Shown: piece by piece, positions 36,866-47,762 of the stretch
Numbering within the stretch: the first letter of the stretch is position 1
Layout: every line of letters begins with the position of its first letter
Source: Pseudomonas helmanticensis
GTDB lineage: Bacteria; Pseudomonadota; Gammaproteobacteria; Pseudomonadales; Pseudomonadaceae
Assembly (NCBI RefSeq): GCF_900182985.1
Contig: NZ_FXUY01000001.1
Span: forward strand, 3,720,001 to 3,784,000
DNA length: 64,000 bases
Direction: 5' to 3'
The notes under the pieces: model-generated
Told to the model about the DNA's origin: nothing
The model's input: the letters and a program-made list of their open reading frames with translations, nothing else
The model's database searches: none
Program-made: the position numbers and the translations under genes

Positions 36866-37612
36866 ATGTCGCTTTTCAAAATTGCCTCCGTGGCCGCCAT
36901 TGCCCTGACTCTGGGCGCGTGCGCAAGCCTGTTCCAACCCAACTACCGCACGCCGCTGGAAACTACCCGCGATGCGTCGGAACAACTGAAACCGGGCTGT
37001 TCAAATCCGGATTGCCCGCTGGTCAACATCGACACCCTGCGCTTCCCGGCAGAACCTGCGCTGGACGGCATCATCGAAAAACGTCTGCTGCAAATGACCC
37101 GCACCGAGAAAAACGCCCCGGTAGCGCCAACCCTGGCGGCTTATCGCGATCAGTTTCTGGCCAGCGCCGGCCCGCGCAACAGCAGCTACCTGCAAGCGAA
37201 AGTACGCGAGCAGCATGACGGCTTGGTGATCATCGAGTTGTCGAGCTACCTCGACACCGGTGGCGCGCATGGTACCCCGGGGCGCGGCTTCATCAACTAT
37301 TCGCGCCAGCAGCACAAGGTACTGAACCTGTCCGACATGCTGATGCCGGGTCAGGAAGACGCTTTCTGGAAAGCGGCGCAGGTTGCGCACAACAGCTGGT
37401 TGATCAGCACCAAGCTCGATCAGGAAGCGGAGTTCGTGAAGAACTGGCCGTTCGTGAAAACCCCGAACGTGGCGCTGACCTATGGCGGCGTGGTCCTCAA
37501 GTACGACGTGACCACCATTGCGCCTTACGCGCTGGGCCACGTCGAACTGAAGATTCCTTATCCGCGTCTGAACGGCATTCTCAAGCCCGAGCTGTTTCCT
37601 GGCCGTAACTGA
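36866..37612 (+). CDS. DUF3298/RsiV-type lipoprotein
   Basis: A 248-residue precursor with lipobox L16-G-A-C19. The mature protein has a DUF4163-like part and a C-terminal DUF3298 part (YLDTGGAHGTPGRGFINYS, LSDMLMPGQEDAFWKAAQ, APYALGHVELKIPYP), the fold of the RsiV extracellular domain, which in Bacillus binds lysozyme. No sigma factor is adjacent, so an anti-sigma role is unsupported. ATG 36866 follows AAAGGA. It matches PAO1 PA4972 by position. Its last 32 bases overlap the 3' end of cytX on the opposite strand. Confidence 0.83.
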   Translation: MSLFKIASVAAIALTLGACASLFQPNYRTPLETTRDASEQLKPGCSNPDCPLVNIDTLRFPAEPALDGIIEKRLLQMTRTEKNAPVAPTLAAYRDQFLASAGPRNSSYLQAKVREQHDGLVIIELSSYLDTGGAHGTPGRGFINYSRQQHKVLNLSDMLMPGQEDAFWKAAQVAHNSWLISTKLDQEAEFVKNWPFVKTPNVALTYGGVVLKYDVTTIAPYALGHVELKIPYPRLNGILKPELFPGRN

Positions 37613-38873
37613 AGGCCCGGCCCAGCACTAGCTGCAACAGCCCTGCCAGCACCAGCGCCGGCAGGGTTGCGCCGACATCCGGATACAGATTCGCCAGCAA
37701 ATGGTAGGTGCTGACGCCACCCAGCCACGCCAACAACGCCGGCCAGCGCAATGCGGCTGAAGCGACCTGAGCGCTGCGCTTGCGCAGGATGAAGTGATCC
37801 ACCAGCACCACGCCAAACAGCGGCGCAAACACCGAACCAATCAACAACAGGAAATTCTGGTACTGCGCCAACGGCGCCAGCAGGGCGATCAGCGTGCAGA
37901 TCACGCCGATGGCCAAGGCCAGATGCTCGACTTTCAGGCGCAACAGAATCCCGCTGGAGACCGCTGCCGAGTGAATGTCGGCGAAGGCGTTTTCCGACTC
38001 ATCGAGCAGAATCAGCAACAGCGGAATGCCCAGCCCGGCACCGGCCAGTGCCAGCAACAGTGCGTTGACTTCACCGCTCGGCGCGAACGCCAAGGTGTAG
38101 GCAACGCCGAGGCTCATCAGCCAGAAATTACCGATGAAGAAACCGACGGCCGTGCCACCGAAGACATTCTTCGCGCGCTTGCCGAAACGCGAGTAGTCGG
38201 CGATCAGCGGCAGCCACGACAGCGGCATCGCGATGGCAATGTCGAAGCCCACGGCGAAGGGCATCGAACCGTCACCGGCGCGCGACCAGAGATCGGCCAG
38301 ATCGGCTTTGGCGAACAGGTTCCAGGTCAGCCAGAGGCACGCGGCGAGCAGCAGCCAGATGCCCCATTTGCGCAGGATCTGCCGGACGAAAGTCAGCGGC
38401 CCGCTAACCGCAAGCAAGGTCGCCAGCGCGCCGAAAAACAGTGTCCACAACACCGGGTTCGACCACAGCGAACCTTCGCTGAACGCGCGGGTACCGAGCA
38501 GGCTGGCCGCATCGCGCATGACGATGATTTCGAACGAGCCCCAACCGATCAGTTGCAGCAGGTTGAGCAGCGCCGGCAGGCTCGCGCCTTTGCTGCCGAG
38601 GCTGAGTTTCAGCGCGGCCATCGACGACAGGCCGGTGTCGCTGCCGATCACGCCGACAGCGGCCAGCAGCAGCACGCCGACCAGCGTGCCGAGGAAAATC
38701 GCCAGCAACGAACCGGACAGGCCCAGACCCGGCGCGAGCAATGCGCCGGTCTGCAAGACCATCAGGCCGATGCCGAGGGAGAACCACAGGGAAAACAGAT
38801 CGCGACCGCCGAATACACGCTTGTCGGCGGGCACGGCGAGGTCAGGGGAATAAGTGCTGGGTTGAATGCTCAA
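37581..38873 (-). CDS. cytX: Hydroxymethylpyrimidine transporter CytX (NCS1 family), TTG start
   Basis: A 430-residue inner-membrane protein with about 12 helices of the nucleobase-cation-symport-1 (cytosine permease) family. Its place directly downstream of the riboswitch-controlled thiC supports the CytX subgroup, inferred to import the thiamine precursor HMP or related pyrimidines. No ATG fits; TTG 38873 gives LSIQPSTYSPDLAVPADKRV but has only a weak purine tract upstream. A palindromic repeat separates it from thiC. Confidence 0.85.
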   Translation of the reverse strand: MSIQPSTYSPDLAVPADKRVFGGRDLFSLWFSLGIGLMVLQTGALLAPGLGLSGSLLAIFLGTLVGVLLLAAVGVIGSDTGLSSMAALKLSLGSKGASLPALLNLLQLIGWGSFEIIVMRDAASLLGTRAFSEGSLWSNPVLWTLFFGALATLLAVSGPLTFVRQILRKWGIWLLLAACLWLTWNLFAKADLADLWSRAGDGSMPFAVGFDIAIAMPLSWLPLIADYSRFGKRAKNVFGGTAVGFFIGNFWLMSLGVAYTLAFAPSGEVNALLLALAGAGLGIPLLLILLDESENAFADIHSAAVSSGILLRLKVEHLALAIGVICTLIALLAPLAQYQNFLLLIGSVFAPLFGVVLVDHFILRKRSAQVASAALRWPALLAWLGGVSTYHLLANLYPDVGATLPALVLAGLLQLVLGRAFSYGQETARA

Positions 38874-38910
38874 GGGTGTTATCTCAGAGGGACATTTGTT
38901 GTTGTGTTGT

Positions 38911-39012
38911 GATCGTTCCCACGCTCTGCGTGGGAATGCCTCTAGGCACGCTCCGCGTCCAGTGACGCGGAGCGTCACGGGCTGCATTCCCACGCGGAGC
39001 GTGGGAACGATC
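38911..39012. repeat. Palindromic repeat of a second family (GTTCCCACGCTC type)
   Basis: GATCGTTCCCACGCTCTGCG and its inverted partner CGCGGAGCGTGGGAACGATC bound a 102-base element that also contains the inner inverted repeat GCTCCGCGTC/GACGCGGAGC. It lies between thiC and cytX on their common transcript. The sequence is unrelated to the eight GTAGGAGC doublets. Confidence 0.85.
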
Positions 39013-39021
39013 AGTACGGGA

Positions 39022-41161
<2,140 letters not shown>

Positions 41162-41250
41162 AACCCGGCCAGTCTAGACACAACTGGCAAAGAACGCCAA
41201 CACCGCAGCAATCACCATGATGAATGGCGCAAATACAGGGGCTTGGCCGA

Positions 41251-41279
41251 TTGTTGTCATGCAAATGCGCAACTACACT
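41251..41279 (+). promoter_or_regulatory. Possible sigma-70 promoter for tolC
   Basis: TTGTTG, 17 bases, then TACACT, located about 95 bases before the tolC start. Both hexamers deviate from consensus, so this is a candidate only. Confidence 0.35.
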
Positions 41280-41372
41280 CGCCTTGCCCCGTCACGCCTT
41301 GACGCTATGGGGCCTGCGCCTTACCTTTGGCGCCCGGATTACTTCCATAATATTAATGCTAGGGATCGCCTC

Positions 41373-42806
41373 ATGCTGCGCAAACTTTCACTGGCTGTTG
41401 CCGTGTCTTGTGCGTCCAACGCAATGGCCTGGGCAGCAGAAGCGCCCTTGTCGACCAAAACCGATCTGGTCAGCGTCTATCAGGAAGCGGTCGACAACAA
41501 CGCCGACCTGGCCGCCGCCCGCGCCCAGTACGGTGCGCAGAAAGAAGTCGTGCCACAGGCCCGCGCCGGTTTGCTGCCGAACCTGTCCGGTGGCGCCGAA
41601 ACCGCCAACGTGCGCACCTCGATCGATCAGCCTTCGGCCGTCGCCAATCGCAGCGCTCACTCGTATCAGGCGACCCTCGCCCAACCGTTGTTCCGCGCCG
41701 ATCGCTGGTTCCAGTACCAGGCGGCCAAGGACGTCAACGAACAAGCCGCGCTGCAACTGTCGGCGACCGAGCAGAACCTGATCCTGCAATCGGCGGAAGA
41801 TTACTTCAACGTGCTGCGCAGCCAGGACAACCTCGCTTCGACCAAAGCAGAAGAAGCCGCGTTCAAGCGACAACTCGATCAGTCCAACGAGCGCTTCGAT
41901 GTCGGTCTGTCGGACAAGACCGACGTCCTGCAATCGCAAGCCAGTTACGACACCGCACGCGCCAACCGCATCGTCGCCCAGCGTCAGGTCGATGATGCCT
42001 TCGAGGCGCTGATTACCCTGACCAACCGCCAGTACAACTCGATTCAGGGGATCGTCCACTCGCTGCCGATCCTGCCGCCGGCGCCGAATGACGCCAAGGC
42101 CTGGGTCGACACCGCAGCGAAACAGAACCTCAATCTGCTGGCGAGCAACTTCGCCGTCAGCTCGGCTGAAGAGACCTTGAAACAGCGTAAGGCCGGCCAC
42201 TTGCCGACTCTCGACGCTGTGGCCAAATACGAAAAAGGTGACAACGACGCCCTCGGCTTCGGCAACCCAAGCGTGTTCGGCGCGCCGTACCATGGCAACG
42301 TCGAGCAGACCACAGTGGGCCTGCAATTGAGCGTACCGATTTACAGCGGCGGCCTGACCAGTTCGCAAGTGCGCCAGTCGTATGCGCAACTGGATCAGAG
42401 CGAGCAGCAACGCGAATCGCTGCGTCGGCAGATCGTCGAGAACACCCGCAACCTGCACCGTGCGGTGAACACCGACGTCGAGCAGGTGCAGGCGCGCAAG
42501 CAATCGATCATTTCCAACCAGAGCGCGGTGGAAGCGACGGAAATCGGTTATCAGGTGGGTACCCGCAACATCGTTGACGTGCTCGATGCGCAGCGCCAGC
42601 TGTACACCTCGGTGCGCAACTACAACAACACGCGGTATGACTACATTCTCGACAACCTGCGCTTGAAGCAGGCGGCGGGGACGTTGAATCCGGGGGATCT
42701 GGAAGATCTGCGGCGTTATCTGAAAGCCGACTACAACCCGGACAAGGATTTCCTCCCGCCGGATCTGGCCAAGGCGGCCGAAGCGCAGCTCAAGGCGCGC
42801 CCGTAA
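41373..42806 (+). CDS. tolC: TolC family outer-membrane efflux channel
   Basis: A 477-residue precursor with a signal peptide (MLRKLSLAVAVSCASNAMAW, cut near AWA-AE) and two OEP repeats giving the TolC barrel and coiled-coil tunnel. The C-terminal repeat ends with YQVGTRNIVDVLDAQRQLY, a TolC hallmark. It serves as outer-membrane exit for type I secretion and RND pumps. ATG 41373 follows AGGGA; a longer in-frame start would bury the signal peptide. It corresponds to PAO1 PA4974. Confidence 0.95.
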   Translation: MLRKLSLAVAVSCASNAMAWAAEAPLSTKTDLVSVYQEAVDNNADLAAARAQYGAQKEVVPQARAGLLPNLSGGAETANVRTSIDQPSAVANRSAHSYQATLAQPLFRADRWFQYQAAKDVNEQAALQLSATEQNLILQSAEDYFNVLRSQDNLASTKAEEAAFKRQLDQSNERFDVGLSDKTDVLQSQASYDTARANRIVAQRQVDDAFEALITLTNRQYNSIQGIVHSLPILPPAPNDAKAWVDTAAKQNLNLLASNFAVSSAEETLKQRKAGHLPTLDAVAKYEKGDNDALGFGNPSVFGAPYHGNVEQTTVGLQLSVPIYSGGLTSSQVRQSYAQLDQSEQQRESLRRQIVENTRNLHRAVNTDVEQVQARKQSIISNQSAVEATEIGYQVGTRNIVDVLDAQRQLYTSVRNYNNTRYDYILDNLRLKQAAGTLNPGDLEDLRRYLKADYNPDKDFLPPDLAKAAEAQLKARP

Positions 42807-42824
42807 ACAATCTGGAATGAATCC

Positions 42825-42960
42825 CCTGTGGCGAGGGGATTTATCCCCGTTCGGCTGCGCAGCAGTCGCAATACCGGTGAACAGGGTTTTCCTGAATCAC
42901 CGCGGTGAATGGTTTTGGGGCTGCTTCGCAACCCAACGGGGATAAATCCCCTCGCCACAG
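42825..42960. repeat. Palindromic repeat of a third family (TGTGGCGAGGGGAT type)
   Basis: CCTGTGGCGAGGGGATTTAT and ATAAATCCCCTCGCCACAG form the outer inverted repeat, enclosing TCGGCTGCGCAGCAGTCGCA and a shorter AT-richer core. It fills the gap between the convergent ends of tolC and waaA and can fold as a terminator for both. Confidence 0.85.
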
Positions 42961-42975
42961 TAATATTCCAAGCGA

Positions 42976-44250
42976 CTATTTGATCAGCCGCGCCAAGCCA
43001 TCCAGCAAGCGCTGCAATGCACCTTGATTGCGGCGCATCACTGCCAGCCCGGCGTCGGCCATGCGCTGCGCATCACGCGGCAATTCGAACAAGCGCTGCA
43101 CTTCCACTGCCAACCCTTCGGCATCATCGACCTCGGCCAACGCCCCGGCTTCGCGTAATTGCGCGGCGATGTCGAGGAAGTTGAACAGGTGCGGGCCACT
43201 GAGCACCGGTTTCGCCAAGGCGGCCGGTTCCAGCAGATTGTGCCCGCCGTTCGCCACCAGGCTGCCGCCGACAAACGCGCTGTCCGCCAGGGCATAGAGA
43301 AACAGCAACTCGCCCATGGTGTCGCCGAGCAGCACTGACGTCTGCGCATCGACATCGATCCCGGTCGAACGCCGCACCGTGGCAAAACCTTCGCGCTGGC
43401 ACAACTCGAACACCGAATTGAAACGCTCAGGATGACGCGGCACCAGAATCAGCAACGCATCCGGGTGATTGGCCAGCAAGCGACGGTGGGCGTCGAGCAC
43501 CACTTCGTCCTCGCCTTCATGGGTACTGGCGGCGATCCACACCGGACGCTCCAGCGCCTGCCATTGGCTGCGGAGGTCGGCGGCGCGTTGCAGCAGTTGC
43601 GGGTCGATGGTCAGGTCGAACTTGATCGAACCAGTGACTTCGACCGTCTGCGCGCGAGCGCCGAGATCGCGGAAGCGCTGGGCTTCGGTTTCGGTCTGCA
43701 CGGCAAACAGGCTCATCTCGGCGAGCATCGGTGCGGTCAGCTTGTTGAAGCGACCATACCCTTTAGCCGAGCGCTCGGACAAACGCCCGTTGGCCAACGC
43801 CACCGGAATCCCGCGCTTGGCGCACTGATGAATGTGGTTGGGCCACAGCTCGGTTTCCATGATCACCGCGAGTTTCGGCTGCACGCGGTCAAGAAACCGC
43901 GCCGCCGCACACGGCAAGTCATACGGCAGATAGCAATGCTGGATGCGCGGCTCGTTAGCGAACAGCGCCTGAATCCGCTCCGATCCGGTCGGCGTCATGC
44001 AAGTCACGGTGATCGGCAACTGTGGATAACGTTGCAGCAGAGCGCGGATCATCGGCGCAGCGGCGATACTTTCGCCCACCGACACCGCGTGCACCCAGAT
44101 GCCGCCGGGTTGCAGCGTCGGCATGCCGTAGGAGAAACGCTCGCCTATGCGCTTGGCGTACGCCGGCGCCTTGCGCGCCCGCAGCCACAGCCGAATCGCC
44201 ACCAATGGCAGCCCCAGGTAAAACAGCGCGGTGTACAGAGTTCTATTCAT
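42976..44250 (-). CDS. waaA: 3-deoxy-D-manno-octulosonic acid transferase WaaA (KdtA)
   Basis: WaaA adds Kdo to lipid IVA at the cytoplasmic side of the inner membrane. The 424-residue protein has an N-terminal membrane anchor (about 4-22), the HAVSVGESIAAAPMIRAL motif, METELWPN and the C-terminal NGGHNLLEPAALAKPV of GT30 enzymes. ATG 44250 gives MNRTLYTALFYLGLPLVAIR. It starts 11 bases after the LysR gene stop on the same strand, so read-through is likely. Confidence 0.96.
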   Translation of the reverse strand: MNRTLYTALFYLGLPLVAIRLWLRARKAPAYAKRIGERFSYGMPTLQPGGIWVHAVSVGESIAAAPMIRALLQRYPQLPITVTCMTPTGSERIQALFANEPRIQHCYLPYDLPCAAARFLDRVQPKLAVIMETELWPNHIHQCAKRGIPVALANGRLSERSAKGYGRFNKLTAPMLAEMSLFAVQTETEAQRFRDLGARAQTVEVTGSIKFDLTIDPQLLQRAADLRSQWQALERPVWIAASTHEGEDEVVLDAHRRLLANHPDALLILVPRHPERFNSVFELCQREGFATVRRSTGIDVDAQTSVLLGDTMGELLFLYALADSAFVGGSLVANGGHNLLEPAALAKPVLSGPHLFNFLDIAAQLREAGALAEVDDAEGLAVEVQRLFELPRDAQRMADAGLAVMRRNQGALQRLLDGLARLIK

Positions 44251-44261
44251 GGCGGCGGAGT

Positions 44262-45158
44262 TTATCGACTTTTCTCGCCGATCGCGCGCAAGTGCACGGC
44301 AAAACGCTCCGCCAGCCAACGTGCCGCCGGGCCTAAAGGCTCATCGCGGCGCCAGACCAGTTCGACCACCAGCGCCGGCGGCGTCCATTCGCTGTCGAGT
44401 TCGACCATCAAACCCTGATACGCCGAATACTGCACCACATGCCGCGGCAACCAGGCCCAACCCAGATCGCGCACCAGCCATTCGGCCATCACGTAGAAAC
44501 TGTCGGCGCGCCACACTTGCGGGCTGGCCGGTTCGTTGCCGGGGTAAACGCTGGTTTGCGTCGACATCAACAGTTGCCGGTGTTGCGCCAATTGCTGGCA
44601 GGTGACATAGGACTGCGTCGCCAATGGATGATTGATGCCGCAGACCGTGACCATTTCCACGCTGCCGAGCACTCGGCGCTCCAGCGCTTCGGGGATTTCG
44701 TCGTGATAGAACAGCAAACCCAGGTCGGCACGCCGTTCGACCAGTTTGCGCGCGACCTCGCCTTGGGCAGCGCTGGTCAGCTGTAATTCGAGGCTGGGAA
44801 ACTGCTCGGCCAGTGCACCGAAACTTTCCACCAGCGCCTGATAAGGCATCGCTTCGTCCTGGGCCACCCGCAGTTGCGCTTCCTGGCCGCGCAGCATCGC
44901 CATCGCCCGACCATTCAGGCGTTCGCATTGGCGCAAGACTTCCCGCGCCTCTTCGAGCAGCGCTTTGCCCGCTTCGGTGAGCGTTGGCTGACGACCGCTG
45001 CTACGCTCGAACAGGCTGACACCCAGATCATCTTCCAGCATCGCAACCGCGCTACTGATCGCCGACTGGGCCTTGCGTTGCTGGCGTGCCACCGCCGAAA
45101 ACGAGCGTTGCTCGGCGACATCGACAAACACCCGTAGCTGATCGAGATTCCATTGCAT
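44262..45158 (-). CDS. LysR family transcriptional regulator
   Basis: A 298-residue protein with an N-terminal winged helix-turn-helix (about 5-62, AVARQQRKAQSAISSAVAML) and a periplasmic-binding-type effector domain (about 90-290). It is divergent from the SMR pump gene with 109 bases between starts, a typical LysR arrangement, so it probably regulates that gene. The effector is unknown. It matches PAO1 PA4989 by position. Confidence 0.92.
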   Translation of the reverse strand: MQWNLDQLRVFVDVAEQRSFSAVARQQRKAQSAISSAVAMLEDDLGVSLFERSSGRQPTLTEAGKALLEEAREVLRQCERLNGRAMAMLRGQEAQLRVAQDEAMPYQALVESFGALAEQFPSLELQLTSAAQGEVARKLVERRADLGLLFYHDEIPEALERRVLGSVEMVTVCGINHPLATQSYVTCQQLAQHRQLLMSTQTSVYPGNEPASPQVWRADSFYVMAEWLVRDLGWAWLPRHVVQYSAYQGLMVELDSEWTPPALVVELVWRRDEPLGPAARWLAERFAVHLRAIGEKSR

Positions 45159-45267
45159 GCTGACTTACCAACCCATCTTCGAAACAGATAGGTAATGACT
45201 TTACCCCATCTGGGGAATCTCTAGAATGCCGCCTCAGTAAGCAACGTTTCACATGAGGATTTGAACC

Positions 45268-45600
45268 ATGAACGCCTACGCCTACCTGGCCATTGCCATC
45301 TGCGCCGAAGTCATCGCCACCGTCTCGATGAAAGCAGTCAAAGGCTTCAGCACGCCGCTGCCACTGGTGCTGGTCATCGTCGGCTACGCGATTGCGTTCT
45401 GGATGTTGACCCTGGTGGTACGCACCGTACCGGTCGGTGTGGCCTACGCGGTGTGGGCCGGGATGGGCATCGTGATGGTCAGCGTCGCGGCGCTGTTCAT
45501 ATACGGGCAAAAACTGGATATTCCGGCGATGCTAGGGATGGCCTTGATTGTGCTGGGCGTCGTGGTGATCCAGTTGTTCTCGAAAACCGCGGGGCACTGA
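45268..45600 (+). CDS. Small multidrug resistance (EmrE-type) transporter
   Basis: A 110-residue protein with four membrane helices. The essential substrate/proton-coupling glutamate is E14 in AICAEVIATVSMKA, and the second and third helices contain GYAIAFWMLTL and VGVAYAVWAGMG, typical of the EmrE branch, which exports quaternary ammonium compounds and cationic dyes as antiparallel dimers. GAGGA precedes ATG 45268. It corresponds to PAO1 PA4990 and is probably controlled by the divergent LysR protein. Confidence 0.93.
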   Translation: MNAYAYLAIAICAEVIATVSMKAVKGFSTPLPLVLVIVGYAIAFWMLTLVVRTVPVGVAYAVWAGMGIVMVSVAALFIYGQKLDIPAMLGMALIVLGVVVIQLFSKTAGH

Positions 45601-45602
45601 AG

Positions 45603-45682
45603 AAAAAGATCGCAGCCTGCGGCAGCTCCTACAGGGGATCGCATTCTCTGTGTAGGAGCTGCCGCAGGCTGCGATCTTTTTT
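45603..45682. repeat. REP doublet (REPIN) 6, heads inward
   Basis: AAAAAGATCGCAGCCTGCGG ... CTCCTACAGG, about 16 bases of spacer, then TGTAGGAGCTGCCGCAGGCT ... GATCTTTTTT. It begins three bases after the SMR gene stop and ends in a T run, so it can serve as its terminator. Confidence 0.92.
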
Positions 45683-45746
45683 CACATCTGAAGCCGAACT
45701 CCGAGTCTGTATACTGCGCCCTCGTCTTGAACACTGAGGTCGTTGC

Positions 45747-46922
45747 ATGCCATCCGTTATTTCCACCGACGTTCTGATTGTCGGCGCTGGTGTCGCCGGC
45801 CTCTGGTTGAACGCACGTCTGCGCCGTCAGGGTTTTTCGACCGTGCTGGTGGAAAGCGCCAGCCTCGGCGGCGGGCAGAGCGTTAAATCCCAAGGCATTA
45901 TTCACGGCGGCGCCAAATACGCGCTGCACGGCGCGCTGACGGGTGCCTCGGAAGCCATTGCCGACATGCCGCGCCGTTGGCGTGAAGCGCTGGCCGGCAA
46001 TGGCGAACTGGATCTGACCGGCGTGCGCCTGTTGTCCGAAGCTCATTACCTGTGGTCGCCCGGCACCCTCGCCGGCAACCTCACCAGTTTCTTCGCCAGC
46101 AAAGCCGTGCGCGGCCGCGTCGATCAGGTCAAGGGCGAGCAATTGCCACCAGCCCTGCAGGACAAGCGCTTCAAGGGCAAGGTCTACCGCCTCGCCGAAC
46201 TGGTGGTCGATGTGCCGAGCCTGATCCAGCGCCTGGCCGATCTGGCGGGCGACGGTCTGCTCGCCGGGCAAACCATCGAGCCACTGTTGGAAGCGGGTGT
46301 GCTGGTCGGTTTGAAAGTCGACGGCCGCGAGATCCGCGCCCAGCGCATCGTCCTCAGCGCTGGCGCCGGCACCGCGCAATTGCTTGAAGACCTCGGTCTG
46401 ACGCAACCGGCCATGCAACGCCGGCCGCTGCACATGATCATCGCCAAAGGCCCGGGCCTGAAACCGCTGTACGCGCATTGCCTGGGCGGCGGCACCAAAC
46501 CGCGCATCACCGTGACCACGCATCCGGCGGCTGATGGCCAGTGGGTCTGGTACATGGGTGGTGACATCGCCGAAAGCGAAGGCGTGCACCGCGAGCCGGC
46601 CGAACAGATCGCCACCGCGCAAAAGGAAATCGCTCAGTTGCTGCCATGGATCGACCTCAGCACCACGCAATGGGCGACCTTGCGCGTTGACCGTGCCGAA
46701 CCGCTGCAAACCGGGCTGACACGCCCCGACAACGCCTTCCTCGCCGAACAGGGTCGTCTGCTGGTCGGCTGGCCAACCAAGCTGGCACTGGCGCCGGACT
46801 TTGCCGACCGGGTGATCGCCTCGCTGGAGCGCGACGCTATCCAGCCGCAAGCCAGCGAACCATTGCCAGCCCTGCCGAAACCACCGATGGGCGTTCCAGC
46901 CTGGGAGCAACTGCTGCCATGA
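45747..46922 (+). CDS. FAD-dependent oxidoreductase of the DAO family
   Basis: A 391-residue protein with the Rossmann FAD motif GAGVAGLWLNARLRRQGFST followed by GGGQSVKSQGIIHGGAKY, typical of D-amino-acid/glycerol-3-phosphate oxidase-like flavoproteins. GAGG lies before ATG 45747. It overlaps the following aldo/keto reductase start by four bases (ATGA), so the two form one unit (PA4991-PA4992 in PAO1). The substrate is not known. Confidence 0.88.
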   Translation: MPSVISTDVLIVGAGVAGLWLNARLRRQGFSTVLVESASLGGGQSVKSQGIIHGGAKYALHGALTGASEAIADMPRRWREALAGNGELDLTGVRLLSEAHYLWSPGTLAGNLTSFFASKAVRGRVDQVKGEQLPPALQDKRFKGKVYRLAELVVDVPSLIQRLADLAGDGLLAGQTIEPLLEAGVLVGLKVDGREIRAQRIVLSAGAGTAQLLEDLGLTQPAMQRRPLHMIIAKGPGLKPLYAHCLGGGTKPRITVTTHPAADGQWVWYMGGDIAESEGVHREPAEQIATAQKEIAQLLPWIDLSTTQWATLRVDRAEPLQTGLTRPDNAFLAEQGRLLVGWPTKLALAPDFADRVIASLERDAIQPQASEPLPALPKPPMGVPAWEQLLP

Positions 46923-47731
46923 GCATCGCCAACCTGCATGATCTGCATCGCCCACTGGGCAGCACCGGCCTGATGGTTTCGCCTCTGGGCCTGGGCACGG
47001 TCAAACTCGGCCGCGACCAAGGGGTGAAATACCCCAACGGTTTCCAGATTCCCGGCGACGATGAGGCGCGCATGCTTCTGCGCCAGGCACGCGAACTGGG
47101 CATCAACCTGATCGACACCGCCCCGGCCTATGGCCGCAGCGAAGAACGCCTCGGCCCGCTGTTGCGTGGCCAGCGTCAGGACTGGGTGATCGTCAGCAAG
47201 GTTGGCGAAGAGTTTGCCGATGGCTTGTCGCACCATGACTTCAGCGCGACACACACGCGAATGTCGGTCGAGCGCAGCCTGCAACGTCTTGAAACCGATT
47301 TTATCGATCTGGTGCTGGTGCATTCCGACGGCAACGACATGGCGATCCTTGAGCACGAAGAAGTTTACGCGACACTCGCGGCGCTCAAGGCCGAGGGCAA
47401 GATTCGTGGTTTCGGTTTCTCCGGCAAAACCGTCGAAGGTGGCTTGAAAGCATTGGAGCAAGGCGACTGCGCAATGGTCACCTACAATCTGAACGAACAA
47501 AACGAGAAGGCTGTCATTGACTATGCTGCTGCCCACGGCAAAGCCATTCTGGTGAAAAAAGCCTTGGCCAGTGGTCATGTCTGCCTGAGCCCCGGCGTCG
47601 ATCCGGTGCGTGCCAGTTTCGAATTGCTGTTCGCGCAGCCTGGTGTGGCCAGTGCTATTGTCGGCACGATCAATCCGCTGCACCTCGCCCACAACGTAGC
47701 GACCGTTGCCCAGGTCCTTCGTGGTCACTGA
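46919..47731 (+). CDS. Aldo/keto reductase
   Basis: A 270-residue TIM-barrel oxidoreductase. The catalytic tetrad is visible: Asp and Tyr in LIDTAPAYGRSEERLG, Lys in VIVSKVGEEF, His in DLVLVHSDG. It is translationally coupled to the FAD oxidoreductase, which suggests consecutive redox steps on one metabolite. It is shorter than many family members but complete. Confidence 0.9.
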   Translation: MSIANLHDLHRPLGSTGLMVSPLGLGTVKLGRDQGVKYPNGFQIPGDDEARMLLRQARELGINLIDTAPAYGRSEERLGPLLRGQRQDWVIVSKVGEEFADGLSHHDFSATHTRMSVERSLQRLETDFIDLVLVHSDGNDMAILEHEEVYATLAALKAEGKIRGFGFSGKTVEGGLKALEQGDCAMVTYNLNEQNEKAVIDYAAAHGKAILVKKALASGHVCLSPGVDPVRASFELLFAQPGVASAIVGTINPLHLAHNVATVAQVLRGH

Positions 47732-47762
47732 CGCCGCTTCGCGGCCTTAAGCAGGAGCCGAT

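Noticed and set aside
36866..37612. Anti-sigma factor (RsiV) function for the DUF3298 lipoprotein
   Set aside because: It is an outer-membrane-type lipoprotein with no cytoplasmic domain and no adjacent sigma factor.
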